A DNA stretch of 5,288 nucleotides from an uncultured Alphaproteobacteria bacterium (GCA_902519435.1 CABYKC010000035.1:1-5288), one strand, 5' to 3'. Counted from the first letter of the stretch, positions 1-5,037 are shown. The notes: generated by a model from the sequence alone, not told the origin. A program made the numbers and translations.

Positions 1-300
1 ACCTGATATTAAACTCTTATGAATCCATCCAATATTTCTTTTAAAGTCTTCTACTTTTCTCCATTCTTCATATTCATCTAATACTTTTAAGGGATAATTT
101 TTTTTTATGTATTTTATTTCTATAGGATAATTCTTACTTGGACCAACTCGAATATTTGCATCATCAGATTTTAAAGAAACGTATCTCGGAATTTCTAGAC
201 CAGTTTCTTTACCAATATTTGCATTGCTTACTTGGGAGAAAATTATTATTGAAATTAATACTATTACAATTTGCATGCTAATATTTTTATAAAGTAGCAT
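1..300 (-). CDS. Exported SH3-like domain protein, N-terminal part (cut by window edge)
   Basis: The frame stays open for 100 codons from ATG at 300 to the window edge, with no stop. Residues 9-27 form a hydrophobic export signal ending in VSNA; an in-frame ATG at 276 (codon 9) would put that signal directly at the N-terminus and is an equally good start. The mature part carries a bacterial SH3-like pattern: RYVSLKS (39-45), NIRVGPSKNYPI (49-60), YPLKVLDEY (69-77), EWRKV (79-83) and GWIHKSL (91-97). Proteins of this type are exported to the periplasm or envelope; the ligand is unknown, though the fold often acts in cell-wall binding. It is read divergently from the tRNA-Arg 5' half, 30 bp away, so both likely belong to the host chromosome rather than to the island. 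Recognition of the family is from memory of its motifs. Confidence 0.8.
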   Translation of the reverse strand, partial: MLLYKNISMQIVIVLISIIIFSQVSNANIGKETGLEIPRYVSLKSDDANIRVGPSKNYPIEIKYIKKNYPLKVLDEYEEWRKVEDFKRNIGWIHKSLISG

Positions 301-317
301 ACGATTTACATAAAGTG

Positions 318-323
318 TATAAT
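318..323 (+). promoter_or_regulatory. -10 box of the native tRNA-Arg promoter
   Basis: A perfect TATAAT lies seven bases before position 331, which puts the predicted transcript start at the first base of the tRNA sequence. The -35 region at 17-bp spacing (TAGCAT, 295-300) is poor, so only the -10 box is well supported. It now drives only the truncated tRNA half. Confidence 0.5.
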
Positions 324-330
324 ATTATGA

Positions 331-372
331 GCGCCTGTAGCTCAATTGGATAGAGCGTATGACTACGGATCA
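331..372 (+). pseudogene. tRNA-Arg(ACG) 5' half; left attachment site
   Basis: These 42 bases are identical to 4996-5037: acceptor 5' strand GCGCCTG, D arm, anticodon 5' stem TATGA (358-362), loop CTACGGA (363-369) and TCA, the first three bases of the 3' stem. Identity then stops: GAATTATAC follows where the intact gene has TAAGGTTAG. There is no T arm and no 3' acceptor strand, so it cannot give a functional tRNA. The break sits at the anticodon stem-loop, a known crossover location for tyrosine recombinases that use tRNA genes. With the TATAAT at 318 and the SH3-like gene upstream, this looks like the original chromosomal 5' half left behind by integration (attL). Confidence 0.85.
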
Positions 373-461
373 GAATTATACGATCTCTCTAGACTTTGAT
401 CTACTTGTCATAGCTACTAAGAATGTTTTAATTTCTTAACTTTTTTCATTTTTCTTTTATC

Positions 462-476
462 ACGAATACTATTCGT
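462..476. other. 15-bp perfect palindrome near the left end
   Basis: ACGAATA, one central C, then TATTCGT: a seven-bp perfect dyad with a one-base centre. The centre is too short for a stable RNA hairpin, so a dimeric DNA-binding protein site is more likely than a terminator. It lies between the left attachment repeat and the tandem 11-bp repeats, where excisionase or repressor sites are often found. No binding protein can be named. Confidence 0.4.
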
Positions 477-486
477 TTGGAAACTT

Positions 487-519
487 GGTGGTACCATGGT
501 GGTACCATGGTGGTACCAT
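487..519 (+). repeat. Three tandem copies of GGTGGTACCAT (left cluster)
   Basis: There are three exact 11-bp copies at 487-497, 498-508 and 509-519, followed by another G. The same unit occurs twice at 4925-4946 and I saw it nowhere else in the window. The 11-bp period is close to one turn of DNA, which would place a bound protein on one face of the helix. Each unit contains the palindrome TGGTACCA, and unit junctions create CCATGG. The cluster begins 114 bp inside the left attachment repeat. Best reading: arm-type integrase binding sites, by analogy with the tandem P' arm sites of lambda attP. The repeat is seen; the role is inferred. Confidence 0.85.
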
Positions 520-535
520 GCAATAGGGACGTATT

Positions 536-574
536 ATGAAACTAACAAATAAAATAGTTGAACAACATATTTAA
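536..574 (+). pseudogene. Possible N-terminal stub of a tyrosine integrase gene
   Basis: ATG at 536 is preceded by AGGGA (525-529) at good Shine-Dalgarno spacing and opens only twelve codons, MKLTNKIVEQHI, before TAA. The pattern M-x-L-T-x-x-x-V resembles the start of phage-type integrases with an N-terminal arm-DNA-binding domain (for example M-A-L-T-D...). Its place, 16 bp after the tandem repeats and 163 bp from the attachment core, is where an integrase gene usually begins. The reading frame ends where the stop codon of the convergent lyase gene begins (571), suggesting that cargo replaced the rest of the gene. Twelve residues are too few for a firm family call; a chance ORF is possible. 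Confidence 0.3.
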
Positions 575-2352
575 AAGCTACATATCTCTTTTTTAACAAT
601 CTTCCATTGACCATCTAACTTGCCAGTTTTTTTATTACACCAATTATTTTTAAAAGGAAAAACTAAGAAAAGATAATCTTTATTATTTTGATTTATTTTA
701 CCAAAATATAAATTTTTGTCTAAATTAGAAGGTAATTTATCCTTTGATCTTACTTTTTCTCCACTTAATCTTAGAATATGGGTAAGTAGTTTATAATCAT
801 CTTCATTATAATTCTCAAATTCTTGTAATTGCCAGGTGAATTTCTTTAGATCAATTATTTTATTAAAATTGGTTATTCTACTTAAAGAACTCTCTGAGCT
901 TTCTAATAGTAAATTTGCATAAATATAAAATTTATTTTTACCCAAAGCGATGAAAGATGGATTATTTGTATTATCCCATTGTCTATTAGTTGTTTTTTTA
1001 TTTCCTCCACCAACTATTTTAAAAACATTATTAGTTTTTTGAATAATATAGAGTCCACGTGGGTATGCCTTTTCATCATCTTTAACAATAATAGAAAGGA
1101 TATATTTATTATTTTCTATATCATTAATTTTTATAGCAGGATTTTTATTAAATATGTCAATTTGAGAATTTATTATTCCTTTTTTAGATAAAAAACATTG
1201 AGTATTTAATCCCATATGCTGACTATTTGCTTCTTCTAGAAAAGACAAAGGAAAATATTTTGATAGTTTTGTTACATTTTCATGATTTGGAAAACGTGAA
1301 GCATAAGCATAAAACCAAAGCATACGGCTACCATATCCATTTATTACTTGATTATAATAAGTTAAATCTTTCCAATTTTGAGTGCGACCCTCTTGTCCAA
1401 TTAATTCTTTAGCATAGTTGAACATTAAATTTTTATCTGACAATGCATCAGCAAAGAATTTTACGGCATCATGAATATTTTTATTATTTTTTTTTGATTT
1501 ATAGGAATAAAGATCATAACCTTGAATATAATACGCTTCAGCTATTCCAATTATATCATTTAAATTATGAGCATAATACTTCCAAGAATGAGACCCTCGC
1601 ACCGCTTCTTTCCATAATGCTCCATCTTTTTTTAAATCATCAATTATAAATTTATAATATTTAGAACCATCAATAAAATCGTTATTATTGTTTTTTAATA
1701 TTGAATAAAGAGTTTTTACTTGAATACCTGAAGAAGTATGATTTTGACATCCACCGGTCTCTTTTTTTTCTATGAATTTATCATTATGTATACATTGTTT
1801 AGTATTCATAGTTTTATGAGATCTATAGGGCTTATATACTTTATCTATCCATTTTAATATTTTATCAAAATCACTACTATTAATTTGATTATTAATTTTT
1901 AAAACAGACAAAGAATATAAAATAATATCTAAATTATCTTTTGTATTCAAAAGCGTGTTCATAAAGTAAACATCATTTTTATTCTTAGTTTTTGTCATAT
2001 AATTATTTTTTGCTAAATGCAAAATTGCTTCTTTAATATTTTTTGCATCTAAATCACTTTGAGTTTGATAATATTTTGACATGTATGAAAAAAGACTGAA
2101 TGGAATAAAATTCCATTCTTTTATATTTTCATCATCTGTGTTTTTTGGAATCTTCTTATTTAAAAATTGATTAATAGAAATTGTATTTTTGTTTCTAGAT
2201 ACACAAAGGCTTTTAATTATTTCTTTATTATTTATTTCACTAAACCTTTCATCAATTGATGGAACTAATTTATATGGTTTATTAATTATATAATCATCAG
2301 CATATAATTTTAGTGAAAAAAAAATAATTAATAAATAAAAGGTATTTTTCAT
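571..2352 (-). CDS. Secreted alginate-lyase-like polysaccharide lyase
   Basis: This 593-residue protein has an N-terminal signal peptide (about 1-18, ending KLYA before DDY), so it acts in the periplasm or outside. Residues about 80-375 resemble the alpha/alpha-toroid alginate lyase domain (PF05426, PL5/AlgL-like). The recognisable order is NH at 204-205, DGALWKEAVRG (243-253), SWKYYAHNLNDIIGIAEAYYIQG (256-278) and GYDLYSYKS (278-286). In AlgL-type lyases, an Asn-His pair, an Arg and a Tyr form the active site, which makes H205, R252 and Y259 or Y260 the likely catalytic residues. The C-terminal 200 residues (about 385-593) look beta-rich and were not recognised; a binding or second domain is possible. 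The usual AlgL is roughly 370 residues, so this is longer. Coding is very AT-rich and Lys/Asn-heavy. ATG at 2352 gives the signal peptide directly, but its Shine-Dalgarno is weak. The substrate could be alginate or another uronate polymer. Confidence 0.72.
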   Translation of the reverse strand: MKNTFYLLIIFFSLKLYADDYIINKPYKLVPSIDERFSEINNKEIIKSLCVSRNKNTISINQFLNKKIPKNTDDENIKEWNFIPFSLFSYMSKYYQTQSDLDAKNIKEAILHLAKNNYMTKTKNKNDVYFMNTLLNTKDNLDIILYSLSVLKINNQINSSDFDKILKWIDKVYKPYRSHKTMNTKQCIHNDKFIEKKETGGCQNHTSSGIQVKTLYSILKNNNNDFIDGSKYYKFIIDDLKKDGALWKEAVRGSHSWKYYAHNLNDIIGIAEAYYIQGYDLYSYKSKKNNKNIHDAVKFFADALSDKNLMFNYAKELIGQEGRTQNWKDLTYYNQVINGYGSRMLWFYAYASRFPNHENVTKLSKYFPLSFLEEANSQHMGLNTQCFLSKKGIINSQIDIFNKNPAIKINDIENNKYILSIIVKDDEKAYPRGLYIIQKTNNVFKIVGGGNKKTTNRQWDNTNNPSFIALGKNKFYIYANLLLESSESSLSRITNFNKIIDLKKFTWQLQEFENYNEDDYKLLTHILRLSGEKVRSKDKLPSNLDKNLYFGKINQNNKDYLFLVFPFKNNWCNKKTGKLDGQWKIVKKEICSF

Positions 2353-2378
2353 TAAATAACTTTTAGAACAAAAAAAAA

Positions 2379-2531
2379 TTAAATTATTATTACAAAATTG
2401 TAGTTATATATTTTACCAACAATAAAAAGTCCTGTTGAAACGGAAAACACTATTCCAATAGCATAAATTAAAGTCCCTATTCCTACTTCACTAAGCTCTA
2501 GAGAAGTTCTAATTAAAGCAAAATTTATCAC
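2379..2531 (-). pseudogene. Small membrane-protein ORF or fragment downstream of DUF1772 remnant
   Basis: The frame runs 50 codons from GTG at 2531 to TAA at 2379. Residues about 16-40 (VGIGTLIYAIGIVFSVSTGLF) would make one membrane span. It starts inside the stop of the preceding ORF as GTGA, a possible translational coupling, and ends 26 bp before the lyase start. I do not recognise the family. It may be a separate small membrane peptide, or the remnant of another gene joined to the DUF1772 fragment by a deletion. It does not match the part of DUF1772 that should follow. Confidence 0.35.
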
Positions 2532-2692
2532 TTTTGAATAATACCGTCAGTTACCTGAAATGCTCTTATAAATTCTTTATCATTAAGCTTTGATAAGCCA
2601 GGCATTACAACAACAGCGTAAGTAAAAATAAATCCAGTAACTAAACTACAGGTTAAAATTGAAAAAATTAATGAAATATCTAGGATGTTCAT
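2528..2692 (-). pseudogene. Truncated DUF1772-family membrane protein, N-terminal third
   Basis: ATG at 2692 opens 54 codons ending in TGA at 2528. The product begins MNILDISLIFSILTCSLV, has a membrane helix over about 5-30, and continues MPGLSKLNDKEFIRAF, then QVTDGIIQ. This matches the start of DUF1772 (anthrone-oxygenase-like) membrane proteins, where a GLSKL-D-EF-RAFQ-DG-IQ pattern follows the first helix. Such proteins are normally about 150 residues with four helices; here everything after GIIQ is missing and a stop follows one codon later. The N-terminal reading frame shows no internal damage, so the truncation looks recent. The function of the intact family in bacteria is poorly known. 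Confidence 0.6.
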
Positions 2693-2794
2693 TTTATATC
2701 ATTACTTTCATAAATTTTATTTTAGTTTTTCTTTTATAGTCTATTAATTGTCTACTCGTTTTAAATTAGTTTAAGTTGATAACATAGGGTTGTT

Positions 2795-3379
2795 TTATTT
2801 GTTTTTATTCAGTAGTTTAATTAATAATTTTGAATATTCTCTGGCATCATCTATGGCTTTATGTGTATGTTTTGTATTATCATGCAATTCTAGAGAGTAA
2901 TCATCTCTACCTATGTCTTTATAATCTTTTTGCAGCACAGCAGCAGCATAGGATTTGATATCAAAGGCTGCTTGTCCATTCTTATCAAAAAAAGGCATAG
3001 AGAAAGGAATTTTTTCTAATCGTTCTACAAGAAAAGTTTGAATATACCAATTGATCCACATAAAATCTAATGGAGCTGGATGAGCAGCCATAATTCGTGG
3101 GGTTGGTAACGTAAGAAGCCAATCACCAAATTTGTTCATTCCTTCTTTGGGTGAGACTTGATGATGTTGAGTATATTTTAAAGCTTCTGGCGCTTCTGTT
3201 GTAAACCAATGCATAGTAGCGGGGTGAGGTTTGGCATTTTCTAGTGGCAAGAAATTAATTTCACATTCTCCAAAATTTTCTCCTTCTTTATTAACGGCTA
3301 CAGCACCAAGGCTTATCATAGAATGTGGTCCAGGAATAGGTCCGTCTGCTTCTATGTCACAAACAACATAAGTAGTCAT
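2795..3379 (-). CDS. DEDDh-family 3'-5' exonuclease
   Basis: From ATG at 3379 the protein has 194 residues. All three motifs of the RNase T / DNA polymerase III epsilon superfamily are present: ExoI VVCDIEADG with D8 and E10; ExoII in AHPAPLDFMW with D105; ExoIII HKAIDDA with H173 and D178. The full metal-binding set suggests an active nuclease releasing nucleotides from DNA or RNA 3' ends in the cytoplasm. An upstream in-frame GTG at 3403 would add eight residues (MVSGNNST); neither start has a clear Shine-Dalgarno, and ATG was chosen because the beta strand with ExoI normally lies within the first ten residues. It has no fused polymerase or helicase domain. It is divergent from arsR and visibly richer in GC than the lyase gene. 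Whether it serves repair, RNA processing or defence cannot be told from sequence. Confidence 0.85.
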   Translation of the reverse strand: MTTYVVCDIEADGPIPGPHSMISLGAVAVNKEGENFGECEINFLPLENAKPHPATMHWFTTEAPEALKYTQHHQVSPKEGMNKFGDWLLTLPTPRIMAAHPAPLDFMWINWYIQTFLVERLEKIPFSMPFFDKNGQAAFDIKSYAAAVLQKDYKDIGRDDYSLELHDNTKHTHKAIDDAREYSKLLIKLLNKNK

Positions 3380-3447
3380 AGTTGAATTATTACCACTAAC
3401 CACGGAGATTGTTAAGTGATATGATTATCCAAAAGATTTCATACACG

Positions 3448-3458
3448 TATAATTGACA
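3448..3458 (+). promoter_or_regulatory. arsR-permease promoter elements
   Basis: Two readings overlap. A perfect -35 TTGACA sits at 3453-3458; at 17-bp spacing its -10 would be TACTAG (3476-3481), a weak match inside the operator, giving a transcript that starts only a few bases before the arsR ATG. Alternatively, TATAAT at 3448-3453 is a perfect -10 with a poor -35 (TTATCC, 3425-3430), giving a leader of about 30 bases. Either way the inverted repeat at 3464-3487 lies where a bound repressor would block initiation or elongation. Confidence 0.5.
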
Positions 3459-3463
3459 TTTTA

Positions 3464-3487
3464 ATATAACTATATTACTAGTTATAT
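3464..3487. promoter_or_regulatory. Probable ArsR operator, 9-bp inverted repeat
   Basis: ATATAACTA (3464-3472) and its exact complement TAGTTATAT (3479-3487) flank a six-base spacer, TATTAC. It ends four bases before the arsR start codon. ArsR/SmtB dimers typically bind imperfect dyads of this size at their own promoters, so autorepression of arsR and the permease is the natural reading. The dyad is seen; the bound protein is inferred. Confidence 0.65.
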
Positions 3488-3491
3488 CATT

Positions 3492-3809
3492 ATGAAAAAA
3501 ATTGATTTAATAGCTAAGGGATTTAAGGCTATTGGTTCCACTCCACGTTTAGCTGTTTTTTTAGAACTCGTAAAAGCTGGGAACACCGGATTATCGGTTG
3601 GAGAAATACAAGAGCAGCTAGATATTCCTCTTTCCACGCTTGCTCATCATCTACGATTTTTGGAGAATGCTGAACTCATCCATCAAGAAAAAAAAGGACG
3701 ATCCATTTTTACTTACGCAAATTTTCATCAAGCAGAATTACTTGCAAGCTATGTATTAAAGGAATGTTGTCGTAATGAAAAACAAACTCCAAAAAGAAAA
3801 ACTGCATGA
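3492..3809 (+). CDS. ArsR/SmtB-family transcriptional repressor
   Basis: A 105-residue winged helix-turn-helix protein of normal length for ArsR/SmtB repressors. Helix STPRLAVFLELV (16-27) is followed by the HTH: LSVGEIQEQLDIPLSTLAHH (34-53), with recognition helix about 46-58, then the wing QEKKGRSIFTYAN (65-77). The classical ELCVCDL metal site in the alpha3 helix is absent. Instead a vicinal Cys pair, C92-C93 (VLKECCRN), lies in the C-terminal helix, as in ArsR variants that bind As(III) through C-terminal cysteines. Ligand release would free the operator at 3464-3487. No Shine-Dalgarno precedes ATG 3492, which fits leaderless or weak initiation. The stop codon overlaps the permease start (ATGA), so the two are one operon. 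The inducer could be arsenite, an organoarsenical, or another thiophilic ion; metal sensing itself is inferred. Confidence 0.9.
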   Translation: MKKIDLIAKGFKAIGSTPRLAVFLELVKAGNTGLSVGEIQEQLDIPLSTLAHHLRFLENAELIHQEKKGRSIFTYANFHQAELLASYVLKECCRNEKQTPKRKTA

Positions 3810-4849
3810 ACTACGCAAACTTCATCTCAGCTAATTTTTTTCATTCAAATTATAAAAAAATCAAATCAGTCTGGTTGATTACCTTATCTATTGTTTTGAT
3901 TATTGGCATCATGGATATAAGTAATTTGCCGTCCATCATCACCAAAGCATTATCTGCTCTAATGGGAACTATTCCTTTTATCTTGATTGCTATTTTATTA
4001 ATTGCTTCTCTTAAAGCATCGGGTGCTGAACGTATTATTTCCAAATCGTTTCAAGGAAGAGAAATTAATATGATTTTTTTGGCCACTATAGTTGGCGGGC
4101 TTGCCCCTTTTTGTTCTTGTGAAGTTATTCCATTTATTGCCAGTATGTTAGCATTAGGTGTACCTCTCTCAGCGGTTATGGCATTTTGGTTGTCATCTCC
4201 TTTAATAGACCCGCCTGCATTATTAATCACTGCCTCTGCGCTTGGCTGGGAATTCGCAATAGCCAAAACTCTCTCAGCTCTCTTTCTAGGTTTATTAGGA
4301 GGTTTTGGTATTTTTATATTTTCAAAAATGGGATTATTTAGCTCTCCATTAAAAGTAATGAATAATGCACAAAGTTGCTGTTCGGTAAAACCTTTTACGA
4401 ACAAAACTATTTGGAAGTTTTGGCAAGACAAACAACGCATGCAATTTTTCTGGTCTGAGTTTTCCTCAAATGGAATATTTCTACTTAAATGGTTAACACT
4501 AGCCTATCTGCTTGAAGCAATCATGATTATTTATATTCCCACACAACTAATCGGAAGTATCGTGGGAGGAGATGGATTATTTTCTATTGTTGTCGGAGCA
4601 TTCATCGGTGTTCCCGCCTACCTGAATTCCTATGCAGCTCCCGCTGTAGTATCAGGATTGCTAGAACAAGGATTAAGTGCAGGTGGGGCATTAGCCTTTC
4701 TTGTGGGAGGTGCTATTTCTAGTATACCAGCTATGACTGCTGTTTGGTCACTGGTCAATAGAGCAACTTTTACGGCATATTTATTTTTTGGTTTAGGAGG
4801 CGCTATAATGTGCGGTATATTTTTTCAAATATATGCTGTTACTTTTTAG
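3806..4849 (+). CDS. PF03773 permease (ArsP / SO_0444-like efflux)
   Basis: This 347-residue inner-membrane protein has about eight predicted spans (for example near 22-38, 55-70, 88-100, 108-130, 150-172, 225-245, 257-275, 290-310 and 322-342) in two halves joined by a polar loop at about 178-222. The family signature PFCSCEVIPF is at 101-110 with C103 and C105, followed by WLSSPLIDPPALL (128-140); the second half has GVPAYLNSYAAPAV (268-281). Members export trivalent organoarsenicals (ArsP) or have been linked to copper and other heavy-metal tolerance. An additional CC pair (191-192) in the loop could bind metal. The length is usual for the family. ATG overlaps the arsR stop by four bases, implying translational coupling and control by the same repressor. 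Substrate is inferred: efflux of a thiol-binding metal(loid) is the best guess. Confidence 0.87.
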   Translation: MNYANFISANFFHSNYKKIKSVWLITLSIVLIIGIMDISNLPSIITKALSALMGTIPFILIAILLIASLKASGAERIISKSFQGREINMIFLATIVGGLAPFCSCEVIPFIASMLALGVPLSAVMAFWLSSPLIDPPALLITASALGWEFAIAKTLSALFLGLLGGFGIFIFSKMGLFSSPLKVMNNAQSCCSVKPFTNKTIWKFWQDKQRMQFFWSEFSSNGIFLLKWLTLAYLLEAIMIIYIPTQLIGSIVGGDGLFSIVVGAFIGVPAYLNSYAAPAVVSGLLEQGLSAGGALAFLVGGAISSIPAMTAVWSLVNRATFTAYLFFGLGGAIMCGIFFQIYAVTF

Positions 4850-4884
4850 TTCTAAAACCAACCAAGGAGATTGTTTAGTTCTAA
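4845..4884 (+). repeat. Direct repeat TTTAGTTCTAA after the permease gene
   Basis: The 11-mer TTTAGTTCTAA occurs at 4845-4855, spanning the permease stop codon, and again at 4874-4884. This may mark the edge of an earlier insertion or deletion, or be chance in AT-rich DNA. No hairpin followed by a T-run is visible between 4850 and 4924, so no terminator is called for the operon. Confidence 0.3.
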
Positions 4885-4924
4885 TCAGTTTAAAACCATC
4901 TATAATATGCTAAAATAAATAAAT

Positions 4925-4946
4925 GGTGGTACCATGGTGGTACCAT
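4925..4946 (+). repeat. Two tandem copies of GGTGGTACCAT (right cluster)
   Basis: Two exact copies at 4925-4935 and 4936-4946, followed by G, in the same orientation as the three copies at 487-519. The cluster ends 48 bp before the right attachment repeat. In an excised circle this cluster would lie on the opposite side of the core from the left one, as P and P' arms do in phage attP sites. The identical repeats at both ends also show that the two ends belong to one element. Confidence 0.85.
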
Positions 4947-4950
4947 GAAC

Positions 4951-4964
4951 ATTGAATGTTCAAT
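4951..4964. other. 14-bp perfect dyad between right repeats and tRNA
   Basis: ATTGAA, TG, TTCAAT: six-bp perfect arms around two bases. An overlapping dyad GAACAT-TGA-ATGTTC (4947-4961) uses the same bases. It sits between the tandem repeats and the attachment core, mirroring the palindrome at 462-476, although the sequences differ. It may be a regulator or excisionase site; it overlaps a candidate -35 for the tRNA. Confidence 0.35.
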
Positions 4965-4978
4965 AGTAAGTTGATAAA
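4952..4978 (+). promoter_or_regulatory. Weak candidate promoter for the intact tRNA-Arg
   Basis: TTGAAT (-35-like, about 4952-4957) and GATAAA (-10-like, 4973-4978) are 15 bp apart, placing a start some 10 bases before the tRNA. No perfect -10 box precedes this copy, unlike the left half-copy with TATAAT at 318. The tRNA may instead be read through from the permease operon. Confidence 0.25.
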
Positions 4979-4994
4979 GGATTGAAAAATAAGA

Positions 4995-5037
4995 AGCGCC
5001 TGTAGCTCAATTGGATAGAGCGTATGACTACGGATCA
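4995..5037 (+). repeat. Right attachment repeat (attR), 43 bp
   Basis: Identical to 330-372. It ends three bases past the anticodon loop, within the 3' anticodon stem. If crossover occurred in the anticodon loop, the bases to the left are element-derived and those from about 5035 onward are original chromosome. The anticodon stem-loop itself (TATGA, seven-base loop, TCATA) has the form of a tyrosine-recombinase core: short inverted arms flanking a seven-base overlap. Confidence 0.75.

Larger units (their letters stand above)
330..5037. mobile_element. Putative integrase-less integrative element inserted in tRNA-Arg(ACG)
   Basis: The element is bounded by an exact 43-bp direct repeat (330-372 and 4995-5037) made of the 5' half of tRNA-Arg plus one base. 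The repeat spacing, and so the size of an excised circle, is 4,665 bp. The left copy is followed by unrelated sequence; the right copy continues into a complete tRNA. Eleven-bp tandem repeats lie just inside both ends. The cargo is a polysaccharide lyase, broken membrane-protein genes, a DEDDh exonuclease, and an ArsR-permease operon. No intact integrase, transposase or replication gene is present; a 12-codon ORF at 536 may be the stub of an integrase. Base composition changes sharply inside the element. The boundaries are seen directly; mobility by a tyrosine recombinase acting in trans, or by one now lost, is inferred. Confidence 0.65.

Noticed and set aside
301..310. TTTACA as the -35 of the tRNA promoter
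   Set aside because: It is only about seven bases before TATAAT, far too close for a sigma70 pair.
331..372. A second functional tRNA-Arg gene
   Set aside because: Homology stops after the anticodon loop; the T arm and 3' acceptor strand are absent and nothing downstream can pair with GCGCCTG in the right place.
487..519. A small CRISPR array
   Set aside because: The repeats are directly adjacent without spacers and only 11 bp long; no cas genes are present.
557..566. GTTG-AA-CAAC as a terminator for the lyase gene
   Set aside because: A four-base stem with a two-base loop cannot form a stable hairpin, and the following bases are only loosely T-rich on the minus strand.
979..1649. Three plus-strand open frames of 61-70 codons
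   Set aside because: They lie opposite the lyase gene, have no motifs or Shine-Dalgarno, and are Phe/Ile/Tyr-rich as expected for the complement of AT-rich coding DNA.
3850..4440. Two minus-strand open frames of 64 and 129 codons
   Set aside because: They run antisense to the permease, whose family motifs and operon position are clear; the antisense products show no domain.
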